Source: Burkholderiales bacterium (GTDB taxonomy: Bacteria > Pseudomonadota > Gammaproteobacteria > Burkholderiales > Burkholderiaceae). From it: 34,572 nucleotides of DNA. Positions 18,008 through 25,253 of this stretch are shown piece by piece. The translations under genes were made by a program, and so were the position numbers. The notes beneath the pieces were generated by a model. That model was not told the origin of the DNA, searched no databases, and saw nothing but the letters and a program-made list of their open reading frames with translations. The stretch spans positions 1 to 34,572 of the forward strand of contig CANBQJ010000013.1 in assembly GCA_947371645.1 (NCBI GenBank). The letters run 5' to 3'. Within the stretch, counting starts at the first letter, position 1, and every line of letters begins with the position of its first letter.

Positions 18008-19939
18008 TCACAGCATGACCTGCGTGCCCAATTCCACCACCTGGTTGGCAGGCAGGCGGTAGTAGGTGGCGGCGCCTTCGGCCTGCCGCGTCATCCAACT
18101 GTACAGGGCGCAACGCCAGGCCGGCAAGGCGCCTGGCCCATCGACGATGGTGGAGCGGGCCACGAAGAAGGTGGTGGCCATCGGCTCCAGCATCAATCCG
18201 GGGTGATTCAGCAGCGCCAGGGCCCGCGGGATGTCGGGCTCTTCGCGGAAGCCGAAGTGCAGGTTCACATCGAACAGGCCGCGCCCCAGGTCACGACAGC
18301 TCAGGCGTTCGGCATCGCGCACATAGGGCACGTTGTCGTTCATCACGTGCAGGAACACGGTCTGTTCGTGCATCACCTTGAAGTGCTTGAGGTTGTGGAA
18401 GAGCGCGCTGGGGACGATGCTGGGGTCGGACGTGAGGTACACGGCGGTGCCGAAGACGCGGGGTACATCCGGCATGGGGCTGCTGATGAAATCGTCCATG
18501 GGGATGTCGATCTGGCGGCGCTGGTCGGCGACCATGCCGCTGCCTTCTTTCCATGTGGTCAGCATCAGGAAGATGAGGCCGCCCAGGCTCAGCGGGAACC
18601 AGCCGCCTTCGCCCAGCTTACTGAGGTTGGAGGCAAAGAAGCCCAGTTCCAGCAGGGTGAACACGCCCAGGACGATCAGCGTGGGGCGGCGCAGCGTGCG
18701 GGCCTGGATGCGCGTCACGAAGGCCGTCAGCAGCGTGGTGATGATCATGGTGCCCGACACCGCAATGCCGTAGGCCGCTGCCAGGGCACCGCTGGACTTG
18801 AAGGACAACACCAGGGCGATCACGGCCAGCAGCATCATCCAGTTGACCGAGGGCACGTAGATCTGGCCGCGCTCCACATCGGAGGTGTGCAGGATGCGCA
18901 CGCGAGGCAGGTAGCCCAGCCGGCTGGCCTGCAAGGTCATCGAGTAGGCCCCCGAGATGGTGGCCTGAGATGCGATCACGGTGGCGGCCGTGGCCAGCAC
19001 CACCAGGGGGATCAGCAGCATGGGCGGCGCCATCAGGAAGAAGGGGTTCTCGGCGGCCTCCGGGTGCATCAGCACCAGGGCACCCTGGCCGTAGTAGTTG
19101 AGCATCAGGCAGGGGAAGACCAGCGCGAACCAGCCCAGGCGCACCGCCTTGCTGCCGAAGTGGCCCATGTCGGCATACAGGGCCTCGCCACCGGTGAGCG
19201 CCAGGAACACAGCCGACAGCAGCACGAAGGCCTTGCTCGGGTGGTCCACGGTGAATTGCCAGGCCAGCAGCGGGTTGAGCGCGGCCAGCACCTGCGGGTG
19301 TTGCACGATGCTCCACAGGCCCAGTGCGCCCAGGCAGGCGAACCACACGACGGTGACCGGCCCGAACAGGCGGCCCACGCTGCCCGTGCCGTGCTTCTGG
19401 ATCAGGAACAGGCCGATGAGGATGCCGATGGTGATGGGCTCGATGAAGTGCTCGAAGCGGGGCGTGGCCACGCTGATGCCCTCTACGGCAGACAGCACCG
19501 AGATGGCCGGTGTGATGATGGCATCGCCGTAGAAAAGGGCCGCAGCGAAGACGCCCGCACTCACCACCAGCAGGGAGCGGCGTGGTGCGTCGTGCGTGAG
19601 CCGGTGGGCCAGGGCGGTCAAGGCCAGCACGCCGCCTTCACCCTCGTTGTCGTACTTGAGCACGATCCACACGTACTTGACCGACACGATGGCCATCACC
19701 GCCCAGAAGAGCGCAGACAGCGTGGCCAGCACGTTCTCGGGGCTCACGGCCAGGCCGTGCGGCCCGTTGAAGGCCTCCTTGAATGCGTACAGCGGGCTGG
19801 TGCCGATGTCGCCAAACACGATGCCCAGCGCCGCGACGGTCAGGGCGCCCAGGGTAGAGCTGTGGTGGCCAGGCGCTGCCGTGGTGCCGGCTGAAACGTC
19901 GGCGGTGGCCTTCGGTGTGCCTTGCAATGATGCGGACAT
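18008..19939 (-). CDS. kup: Kup potassium uptake permease
   Basis: 643 residues, typical for Kup/HAK/KT proteins. Kup imports K+ with protons across the inner membrane. After a short variable N-terminus the protein starts LGALTVAALGIVFGDIGTSPLYAFKEAF, with the signature GDIGTSPLY, followed by about twelve transmembrane helices and a C-terminal cytoplasmic domain of about 180 residues. LKYDNEGEGGVLALTALA and GDAIITPAISVLSAVEG are conserved family blocks. It is the last gene of kdpD-kdpE-kup, 48 bases after kdpE on the same strand. This suggests control by that two-component system in place of the usual KdpFABC target. It converges on the P450 gene with 12 bases between the stops. Confidence 0.96.
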   Translation of the reverse strand: MSASLQGTPKATADVSAGTTAAPGHHSSTLGALTVAALGIVFGDIGTSPLYAFKEAFNGPHGLAVSPENVLATLSALFWAVMAIVSVKYVWIVLKYDNEGEGGVLALTALAHRLTHDAPRRSLLVVSAGVFAAALFYGDAIITPAISVLSAVEGISVATPRFEHFIEPITIGILIGLFLIQKHGTGSVGRLFGPVTVVWFACLGALGLWSIVQHPQVLAALNPLLAWQFTVDHPSKAFVLLSAVFLALTGGEALYADMGHFGSKAVRLGWFALVFPCLMLNYYGQGALVLMHPEAAENPFFLMAPPMLLIPLVVLATAATVIASQATISGAYSMTLQASRLGYLPRVRILHTSDVERGQIYVPSVNWMMLLAVIALVLSFKSSGALAAAYGIAVSGTMIITTLLTAFVTRIQARTLRRPTLIVLGVFTLLELGFFASNLSKLGEGGWFPLSLGGLIFLMLTTWKEGSGMVADQRRQIDIPMDDFISSPMPDVPRVFGTAVYLTSDPSIVPSALFHNLKHFKVMHEQTVFLHVMNDNVPYVRDAERLSCRDLGRGLFDVNLHFGFREEPDIPRALALLNHPGLMLEPMATTFFVARSTIVDGPGALPAWRCALYSWMTRQAEGAATYYRLPANQVVELGTQVML

Positions 19940-19987
19940 GTTGGCTTGTGAGGTGAGGGGTGAATCGGAGGCGAGGCGGGGCCGATG

Positions 19988-20698
19988 TCAGGGCGCTTGC
20001 AATTGAAATCGGTAGCCTACGCCAATCTCGGTCAGCAAATGCCTGGGTTGGGCCGGGTCCACTTCCAGCTTTTGCCGCAAATGGCCCACGTAGATGCGCA
20101 GGTAATGGCTGCTGTCGACGTGGCTGGGCCCCCAGACCTCGCGCAGGAGGTGACGGTGGGTGAGCACCTTGCCCGGATGGGCAGCCATGGCGCACAGCAG
20201 GCGGTACTCGATGGGCGTGAGGCGCAGGTCTTCACCATTGCGACGCACCAGCCGGTGAGGGAAGTCCAGCTCGATCTGTCCGAAGCGCAGCACCGGCGCT
20301 TCGGCGGCCGTGCCCAGGCGTGCGCGGCGCAGCATGGCCCGCACGCGGGCCAGCAGCTCGCCCACCGCAAAGGGCTTGGTGAGGTAGTCGTCTGCGCCAG
20401 CGTCCAGCACCTGGATCTTGTCTTGCTCTTGCGCACGGGCCGACAACACCAGCACGGGCATGGTGCTCCATGTCCGCAGCTCGGAGACAAATTGCAGGCC
20501 GTCGCCGTCGGGCAGGCCCAGGTCCAGGATCACCAGGTCCGGCTTGCGGGTGCCCGCGTCGATCAGGCCCTGGCGCAGCGTGTCGCTCTCGGCCACGCGG
20601 CACGGCTCGCCCTCCAGCGCGGCGCGCACGAAGCGCCGGATGTGCGGATCGTCTTCAACCAGCAGCACCAGGGGCAATGAGGCGTTGGGGTCAGGCAT
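19988..20698 (-). CDS. kdpE: KdpE-type response regulator (OmpR family)
   Basis: 236 residues from ATG 20698. The frame is open much further upstream but that is antisense-frame shadow over kdpD. The receiver domain has the acidic pair ED at 15-16, phospho-acceptor Asp at about 59 (LVILDLGLPDGDG), a conserved Ser (VLSAR) and Lys (YLTKPF). The winged-helix output domain includes LTPIEYRLLCAMAAHPGKVLTHRHLL and ends with HLLTEIGVGYRF, close to KdpE of E. coli. The start overlaps the kdpD stop by 8 bases, so translation is coupled. It probably controls its own operon and kup; no kdpFABC is in the window. Confidence 0.93.
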   Translation of the reverse strand: MPDPNASLPLVLLVEDDPHIRRFVRAALEGEPCRVAESDTLRQGLIDAGTRKPDLVILDLGLPDGDGLQFVSELRTWSTMPVLVLSARAQEQDKIQVLDAGADDYLTKPFAVGELLARVRAMLRRARLGTAAEAPVLRFGQIELDFPHRLVRRNGEDLRLTPIEYRLLCAMAAHPGKVLTHRHLLREVWGPSHVDSSHYLRIYVGHLRQKLEVDPAQPRHLLTEIGVGYRFQLQAP

Positions 20699-22304
20699 CT
20701 GCTTCGGTCTCGATGCCCGGTGGGGTGCCCAGCGGCAAGGTGAACGTGATGCGGGCGCCCCCTTCGGCAGGGTTGTCTGCGCGGATGCGGCCACCGTGGG
20801 CTTCAACGATGGCGCGGCAGATGGACAAGCCCAGCCCCATGCCAGGCGTGGTGGATTCTGGTTCGCCACGCTCGAACACATCGAACACCTGCTGCAGCTT
20901 GTGGGCCGGGAAGCCGGGGCCACCGTTGCGCACGCTGATGCGCAGCTGCTGCCCTTGCACCGCCACGTCCACCTGGATGGGGCCGGGCGGGCTGTACTTG
21001 GCAGCGTTTTCCAGCAGGTTGCCAAACACGCGCTCCATGAGCACCGCATCGATGTTCACCAGAGGCTGGCCTACAGGCAGTTGCACGTGCACCGGGTGAG
21101 CGTCCAGCGCCTGGCCCAGCAGCTGGATGCTGGCGCCGATCACCTCTTCAATGGGTTGCCACTCCTGGCGCAGCTTCACGCGGCCACCCTCGCCATCTTG
21201 TTGGCTGTGCAGGCGTGCCATGTCCAGCAGGTTGCTGACCATGTGGTGCAGCCGCAAGGCCTGGTCGCGCATGGCGCCCACCAGCTCGCGTGCAGCTTGG
21301 GGTAGGGCATTGGGCATGAGCGACAGGGCGTCGGCACTGCCCACGAGGGACGTCAGCGGGGTGCGCACGTCGTGCGACAAGGCCGTGAGGATGGAGCCGC
21401 GCAAGCGCTCGTCGTTCATCTCCAGCTGGGTGCGGTGGGCCACGTCCACAAAGTGCAGGCGCTCAAGAGACGTGGCGACCAGGGTGGACAGGGTCTCCAG
21501 CATCGGCGCTTGCGCAGGCGCCATCCAGTCGTTGTGGGCCGCCTGGGGGCGCAGGATCAGCACCCCGCGCGAGCGCGTGGAGCCCGCCAGTGGCAGCAGC
21601 ACATGGCCACGGGCATCTTCGTCGGTGAGGCGCCCGATGTGGCCTGGCCACTGGCGGTGCATGGCCTGCGCCACCTGCAGCACAGAAGATGACAGGCGCA
21701 ACTCGGGTGGGGTGTCGGTGCCCGGGTACACGGCGGCAGGCACGGCGAGGGCATGGCCCAGGCGGTCTGCGGGCAGCAGCAGCCAGCAGCGCGCGCCCAC
21801 CTGGGTCTGGGCAAAGTTGTCCAGCGCTTCCTGCGCTTGTTCGAGTGTCATGGCGCCAGCCAGTCGGCGGGCCAGGTCGTAGAGGGCGCGTGACCGCCGG
21901 GCTTGGGCCTGGGCATCGGCCGCGCGCTGTCCCAGGCCGTGGGTGAGCTGGCCAATGGTCAGCGCCACCGTCAGCATCACCAGCAGGGTGACCAGGTACT
22001 GGGGGTGGCCCACCGCGAAAGACCAGCGCGGCGGCACGTGCACGAAGTCGAACAGGGCCACGCACACCACGGCGCTCAGCAGGGCCGGGCCGCGTCCCAG
22101 CCGGGTGGCCACCAGGACGACAGCCAGCAGGTCGAGCATGACGATGTTGGCCAGGTCCAGCCGGTCGTGCAAGGGCAGCGTCACGAGGGTGACCCCGACG
22201 CTGGCGGCCAGCGCCCAAAGGTGACGCCCTGGGGTGGAAGCGGTGGCGGTGACAGGGGCAGGCACGGACAAGGCGGTGGGGCTGTGACATGGAAATTCTG
22301 ACAC
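20691..22304 (-). CDS. kdpD: Short KdpD-type sensor histidine kinase lacking the N-terminal KdpD/USP region
   Basis: 537 residues, against about 890 for E. coli KdpD. It begins almost directly with the four-helix DUF4118 membrane domain (about 28-120, including LANIVMLDLLAVVLVATRLG). A GAF-like region follows (about 140-280), then HisKA with the phospho-acceptor His at about 311 (ALSHDVRTPLTSLVG), and an ATPase domain with NLLENAAKYSP and GMGLGLSI. The N-terminal KdpD sensor and universal-stress domains are missing and no remnant is seen upstream, so this looks like a natural short form rather than a fragment. The start is GTG 22304 without a clear Shine-Dalgarno; a start a few codons later is possible. 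Linked to kdpE by an 8-base overlap. Confidence 0.9.
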   Translation of the reverse strand: MSEFPCHSPTALSVPAPVTATASTPGRHLWALAASVGVTLVTLPLHDRLDLANIVMLDLLAVVLVATRLGRGPALLSAVVCVALFDFVHVPPRWSFAVGHPQYLVTLLVMLTVALTIGQLTHGLGQRAADAQAQARRSRALYDLARRLAGAMTLEQAQEALDNFAQTQVGARCWLLLPADRLGHALAVPAAVYPGTDTPPELRLSSSVLQVAQAMHRQWPGHIGRLTDEDARGHVLLPLAGSTRSRGVLILRPQAAHNDWMAPAQAPMLETLSTLVATSLERLHFVDVAHRTQLEMNDERLRGSILTALSHDVRTPLTSLVGSADALSLMPNALPQAARELVGAMRDQALRLHHMVSNLLDMARLHSQQDGEGGRVKLRQEWQPIEEVIGASIQLLGQALDAHPVHVQLPVGQPLVNIDAVLMERVFGNLLENAAKYSPPGPIQVDVAVQGQQLRISVRNGGPGFPAHKLQQVFDVFERGEPESTTPGMGLGLSICRAIVEAHGGRIRADNPAEGGARITFTLPLGTPPGIETEADA

Positions 22305-22310
22305 CCGCCG

Positions 22311-22327
22311 CGTAAAAAGCGCGTAAA
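22311..22327 (-). promoter_or_regulatory. KdpE-box-like direct repeat upstream of kdpD
   Basis: On the minus strand this reads TTTACGCGCTTTTTACG, a tandem TTTA-rich repeat followed by a GC-rich stretch. It resembles the KdpE site of the E. coli kdpFABC promoter (from memory TTTATACTTTTTTTACA followed by C/G-rich sequence). It lies within 25 bases of the annotated GTG start, so if functional it may act in autoregulation, or the real start may lie further downstream. Site identity is inference. Confidence 0.4.
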
Positions 22328-22377
22328 GCCTGTGCGCCTCGGTGCCACGGGCCCCAAGGGACCTCGAGGGCTGGGTG

Positions 22378-23658
22378 TCAGGCCGGGTGCATCAGGGCCG
22401 GGAGCTCGCCTGGCTCTGTGGCGTCGCCAGCCGTCCTGGGGAACACGGCCTTCAGCTCGGCATGGTTCAGGTCGAAGGTGGCGCGCAGCACCTGGCCCAC
22501 CACATCGCGGAAGTCGGTGGTGATGGCCAGGTCGCGGCCCTCGAACAGCTGGTGCGGGGCCAGGCCGGGCCAGCGGCCATGCACGCGCCCGCCCTGGACC
22601 CGACCACCCAGCAGCCACATCACGTTGCCGTGGCCATGGTCGGTGCCGCCGTTGCCGTTTTCGTGCACGGTGCGGCCAAACTCGGACAGCACAACGATGG
22701 TGGTCTGTCCCAGCACCGGCCCCAGCCCCTTGGCCAAGGCATCCAGGCCTTGGGCCAGGGGGCTCAGGCGCCTGGCCAGTTGCCCCTGAGCGCCGCCCTG
22801 GTTGATGTGGGTGTCCCAGCCGCCCAGGGCCACGAAGGCCAGTTGGGCTGCGGGTTCGCGGCGCATCAGCTGGGCCAGCCTGGCGGCGTCCTGGGCAAAG
22901 CCCTGCGGCAGCGGTGCACCCTGGTTGGCCGCCTGCATCTCTGCGTCCAGGCTGGTCTGGTCCAGGTCGGCCAGCAAGGTGCGGTGGTTGGTTTGGGCCG
23001 TGCGGTAGGCCTGGCTGAGGGCGTCCTGGCCGTCGTACAGGCGTGAGAAGGCTTCGGCCACGCGGGGGCGGTCCATGGCCGTCGGTTTGCCGGCCTGCTT
23101 GCCTTGAGGCAGGGTGGACACGGCCTGCGGCCCCCGCAGGATGCGCGTGGGCGCGACGCCCAGTTGCCAGGCCAGGGTGGCCACGTTGGCTGAAGGCGTG
23201 GCCGATGGGGCGCCGCCTGCGCGCATGGCCAGGATGCCCGCCAGGCGGTTGAGCCAGCCGTCGCCTTGGCCATGGTGGCCTGGGGTGCCGGACTCGATGT
23301 CGTCTTGCGCATCGAAGTGAGACCGCGACGAAGCCGGTGAGCCGCAGGCGTGAACGAAGCCCAGCTGGCCTTGCTGCCACCAGGGCATCAGCGGGGACAG
23401 GGCGGGGTGCAGGCCAAAGCGCTCGTCCAGGGCCAGCACACCATCTGCCTGGCCAGGCGAGGCCAGCGCCAGCGAGGGGCGGGCGCTTCGGTACGCCGCG
23501 TCGGCATGGGGCACGACGACGTGCAGGCCGTCCACGGCCCCCCGCAACAAGACCACCACCAGGCGAGGCGGTGTGGCCTCTTGTGGCGCGGCCCAGCCCA
23601 GGGTCCAGGGGCTGCTCAGGCCAGCGGCTGCGGCAGCAAGGAAGTGACGGCGTTGCAT
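22378..23658 (-). CDS. DUF1501 family protein with Tat signal
   Basis: 426 residues. DUF1501 proteins are exported, sulfatase-like-fold proteins of uncertain function, commonly encoded beside DUF1800. The N-terminus MQRRHFLAAAAAGLSSPW has a twin-arginine motif and Ala-rich hydrophobic core ending near GWA, so Tat export is likely. Family blocks include LVVVLLRGAVDGLHVVVPH, SRSHFDAQDDIESG, ALGGWDTHINQGG, VVLSEFGRTVHENGNGGTDHG and MWLLGGRVQGG; the Asp and His residues in these may bind metal. It lies 28 bases after the DUF1800 gene on the same strand, so the two probably form an operon. Substrate and reaction unknown. Confidence 0.93.
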   Translation of the reverse strand: MQRRHFLAAAAAGLSSPWTLGWAAPQEATPPRLVVVLLRGAVDGLHVVVPHADAAYRSARPSLALASPGQADGVLALDERFGLHPALSPLMPWWQQGQLGFVHACGSPASSRSHFDAQDDIESGTPGHHGQGDGWLNRLAGILAMRAGGAPSATPSANVATLAWQLGVAPTRILRGPQAVSTLPQGKQAGKPTAMDRPRVAEAFSRLYDGQDALSQAYRTAQTNHRTLLADLDQTSLDAEMQAANQGAPLPQGFAQDAARLAQLMRREPAAQLAFVALGGWDTHINQGGAQGQLARRLSPLAQGLDALAKGLGPVLGQTTIVVLSEFGRTVHENGNGGTDHGHGNVMWLLGGRVQGGRVHGRWPGLAPHQLFEGRDLAITTDFRDVVGQVLRATFDLNHAELKAVFPRTAGDATEPGELPALMHPA

Positions 23659-23686
23659 GGCGATGGGGCTCTAATGGGTGGTGTGG

Positions 23687-25156
23687 TCAATGGCGCATGA
23701 AATCCGGGCTGCCCAGGATGAGCCCCACTTGCAAGGGCGTGGCCGCTTGCTGAACCAGGGCCCAGGTGCGCGGCGACAGGCCGGGGCCCAGGGTGCTGGC
23801 CAGGGACGCCGGGGTGGGCTCTGTGTTGCCTGCCATGGCGGCCAGGTTTCGACCGGCGCCCAGGGTGACGGCCAGGTTGATGCGGCGGGCCAGTCCTTCG
23901 GGGTTCAGCCAGGCCGCTTCGGTGTCGGGCCAGCCATCTGGCGTGAGGCAGCCGTACAAGGGCATGCCCAGCTGCTGGAAGGCGCGCAGGGCGGGTTGCA
24001 CGTCGCCCAGGTCAGCACCGGTGGCCCGCAGCGCCGACAAGACGTACCGCTGTGGGCTTTTGAACTTCTGGCCCTGGGCCTGGCGGAAGGCGGGGCTGTC
24101 GAACAAGGTGCCCAGCACGGCGCGGATGTCGCCATCGGTCTGGGTGAAGCGCTGGGCCAGCGACTGGACGAGCTCGGGCGGGGGCTGGTCGCTCACGAAA
24201 TGCCGCGCCAGTTTGAAGGCGATGTGCCTGGCGGTGGCAGGGTGGCGGGCCAGCACGTCCAACGCCCACTCGCCTTCCGCCTCGCCCTGGTCGTGCACAG
24301 TCTGGCCCAGCCACTGCTTGTCGCCGTGGTCGTGGCGGCGGGCATCGAAGGCCTCCACTTCGTTGCGGCCGCGTGCCCCTGGCTTGCGCAGCGTCCAGCC
24401 AGTGAAGATGCGCGCCAGCTCGGTCACGTCCATCTGCGTGTAGCCGCCGTCCACACCCAGGGTGTGCAACTCCATGAGCTCGCGCGCGTAGTTCTCGTTG
24501 AGGCCGCTGGCCTTGCCTTTGGCGGCGCGCACCTCTGCACCGGGCGCGGCAGACAGCCAGTTGTCCAGGTAAAACAACATGGCGGGGTGGTGTGCCGTGG
24601 CGCCGAGCAGGTCTCGGAACCGTCCCAGGGCATGCGGCCGGATGGCTTGCGCCTCAAAGGCCCCCGCCCAGGCCTTGTCCAGGCCCTTGCCCTGGTACAC
24701 ATTGAAGTGGTTGAACCAGAAGTCCGTCATCACCTCTTCCAGCTGCCGCGGGCTCTGGGTGGCCCGCCACAGGCGCGCGGATGCCGCGTCCAGCATCAGG
24801 CGCTTGGCGCCGGGGAGCTCGTCTGGCTTGGCCTCTGTGGCCTGCGCCTGCCCCTGGCGCAGCAACTGTGCGCGCTCGGCCAGGCTCATGCCGGCGGTGC
24901 TCAGGCCGTCCAGCCGGGCTTGCAGGCTGGCGGGCAGGGGCAGCCGCTCCGGGTGGAGCTGCTCGTCGATGTAGGCGTCGGCACCCATGGCCATGACGCG
25001 CTGCAGCTCACCTGGCGCGGGTCCGAAGCTCAGGCGTTGCAACAGGTGCAAGGCTTCGGGGGCGCTGCTGGGGGCCGCACACAAGGGCGCGGCCAGCAAC
25101 AGGCCACCCAGCATGGCCAGCAGGGGCATCGCCCATGGGCGTGAAGACAGACGCAT
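23687..25156 (-). CDS. DUF1800 family exported protein
   Basis: 489 residues. A Sec signal peptide is seen (SRPWAMPLLAMLGGLLLAAP, cleavage near CAAP), then the DUF1800 body: LLQRLSFGPAPGELQRV, LRQGQAQATEAKPDELPG, MTDFWFNHFNVYQGKG, NENYARELMELHTLGVDGGYTQ and ARIFTGWTLR. These are hallmark segments of this family, whose function is unknown but which is strongly associated with DUF1501. It is the first gene of the DUF1800-DUF1501 pair and is divergent from mgtA; a near-perfect dyad lies between them. No catalytic assignment is possible from sequence. Confidence 0.93.
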   Translation of the reverse strand: MRLSSRPWAMPLLAMLGGLLLAAPLCAAPSSAPEALHLLQRLSFGPAPGELQRVMAMGADAYIDEQLHPERLPLPASLQARLDGLSTAGMSLAERAQLLRQGQAQATEAKPDELPGAKRLMLDAASARLWRATQSPRQLEEVMTDFWFNHFNVYQGKGLDKAWAGAFEAQAIRPHALGRFRDLLGATAHHPAMLFYLDNWLSAAPGAEVRAAKGKASGLNENYARELMELHTLGVDGGYTQMDVTELARIFTGWTLRKPGARGRNEVEAFDARRHDHGDKQWLGQTVHDQGEAEGEWALDVLARHPATARHIAFKLARHFVSDQPPPELVQSLAQRFTQTDGDIRAVLGTLFDSPAFRQAQGQKFKSPQRYVLSALRATGADLGDVQPALRAFQQLGMPLYGCLTPDGWPDTEAAWLNPEGLARRINLAVTLGAGRNLAAMAGNTEPTPASLASTLGPGLSPRTWALVQQAATPLQVGLILGSPDFMRH

Positions 25157-25184
25157 GAGGCCCTCTGCGGCAAGGTGGATGCAG

Positions 25185-25216
25185 TGTCAACGCTGGGTGG
25201 GCACCCAGGGTTGACA
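25185..25216. promoter_or_regulatory. 32-bp near-perfect dyad between DUF1800 gene and mgtA
   Basis: Inverted repeat tgtcaacgctgggtg, gg, cacccagggttgaca: 15-bp arms with one mismatch. It lies in the 97-base divergent promoter gap, and the right end contains TTGACA (25211-25216), a consensus -35 directed towards mgtA, although no good -10 is seen at the proper distance. Probable regulator-binding site or strong hairpin at the 5' end of a transcript. The regulator is unknown. Confidence 0.55.
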
Positions 25217-25253
25217 GGGCCATGTCACCTGGCGGTGGCACACTGGACCGAAC

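Noticed and set aside
18203..19894. 563-residue plus-strand frame opposite kup
   Set aside because: Low-complexity Gln/His/Gly/Arg composition typical of an antisense frame; Kup on the minus strand is unmistakable.
25211..25239. Complete sigma-70 promoter for mgtA using TTGACA
   Set aside because: The -35 is perfect but the sequence 16-18 bases downstream (around ggtggc) does not resemble TATAAT, so only the dyad is annotated.
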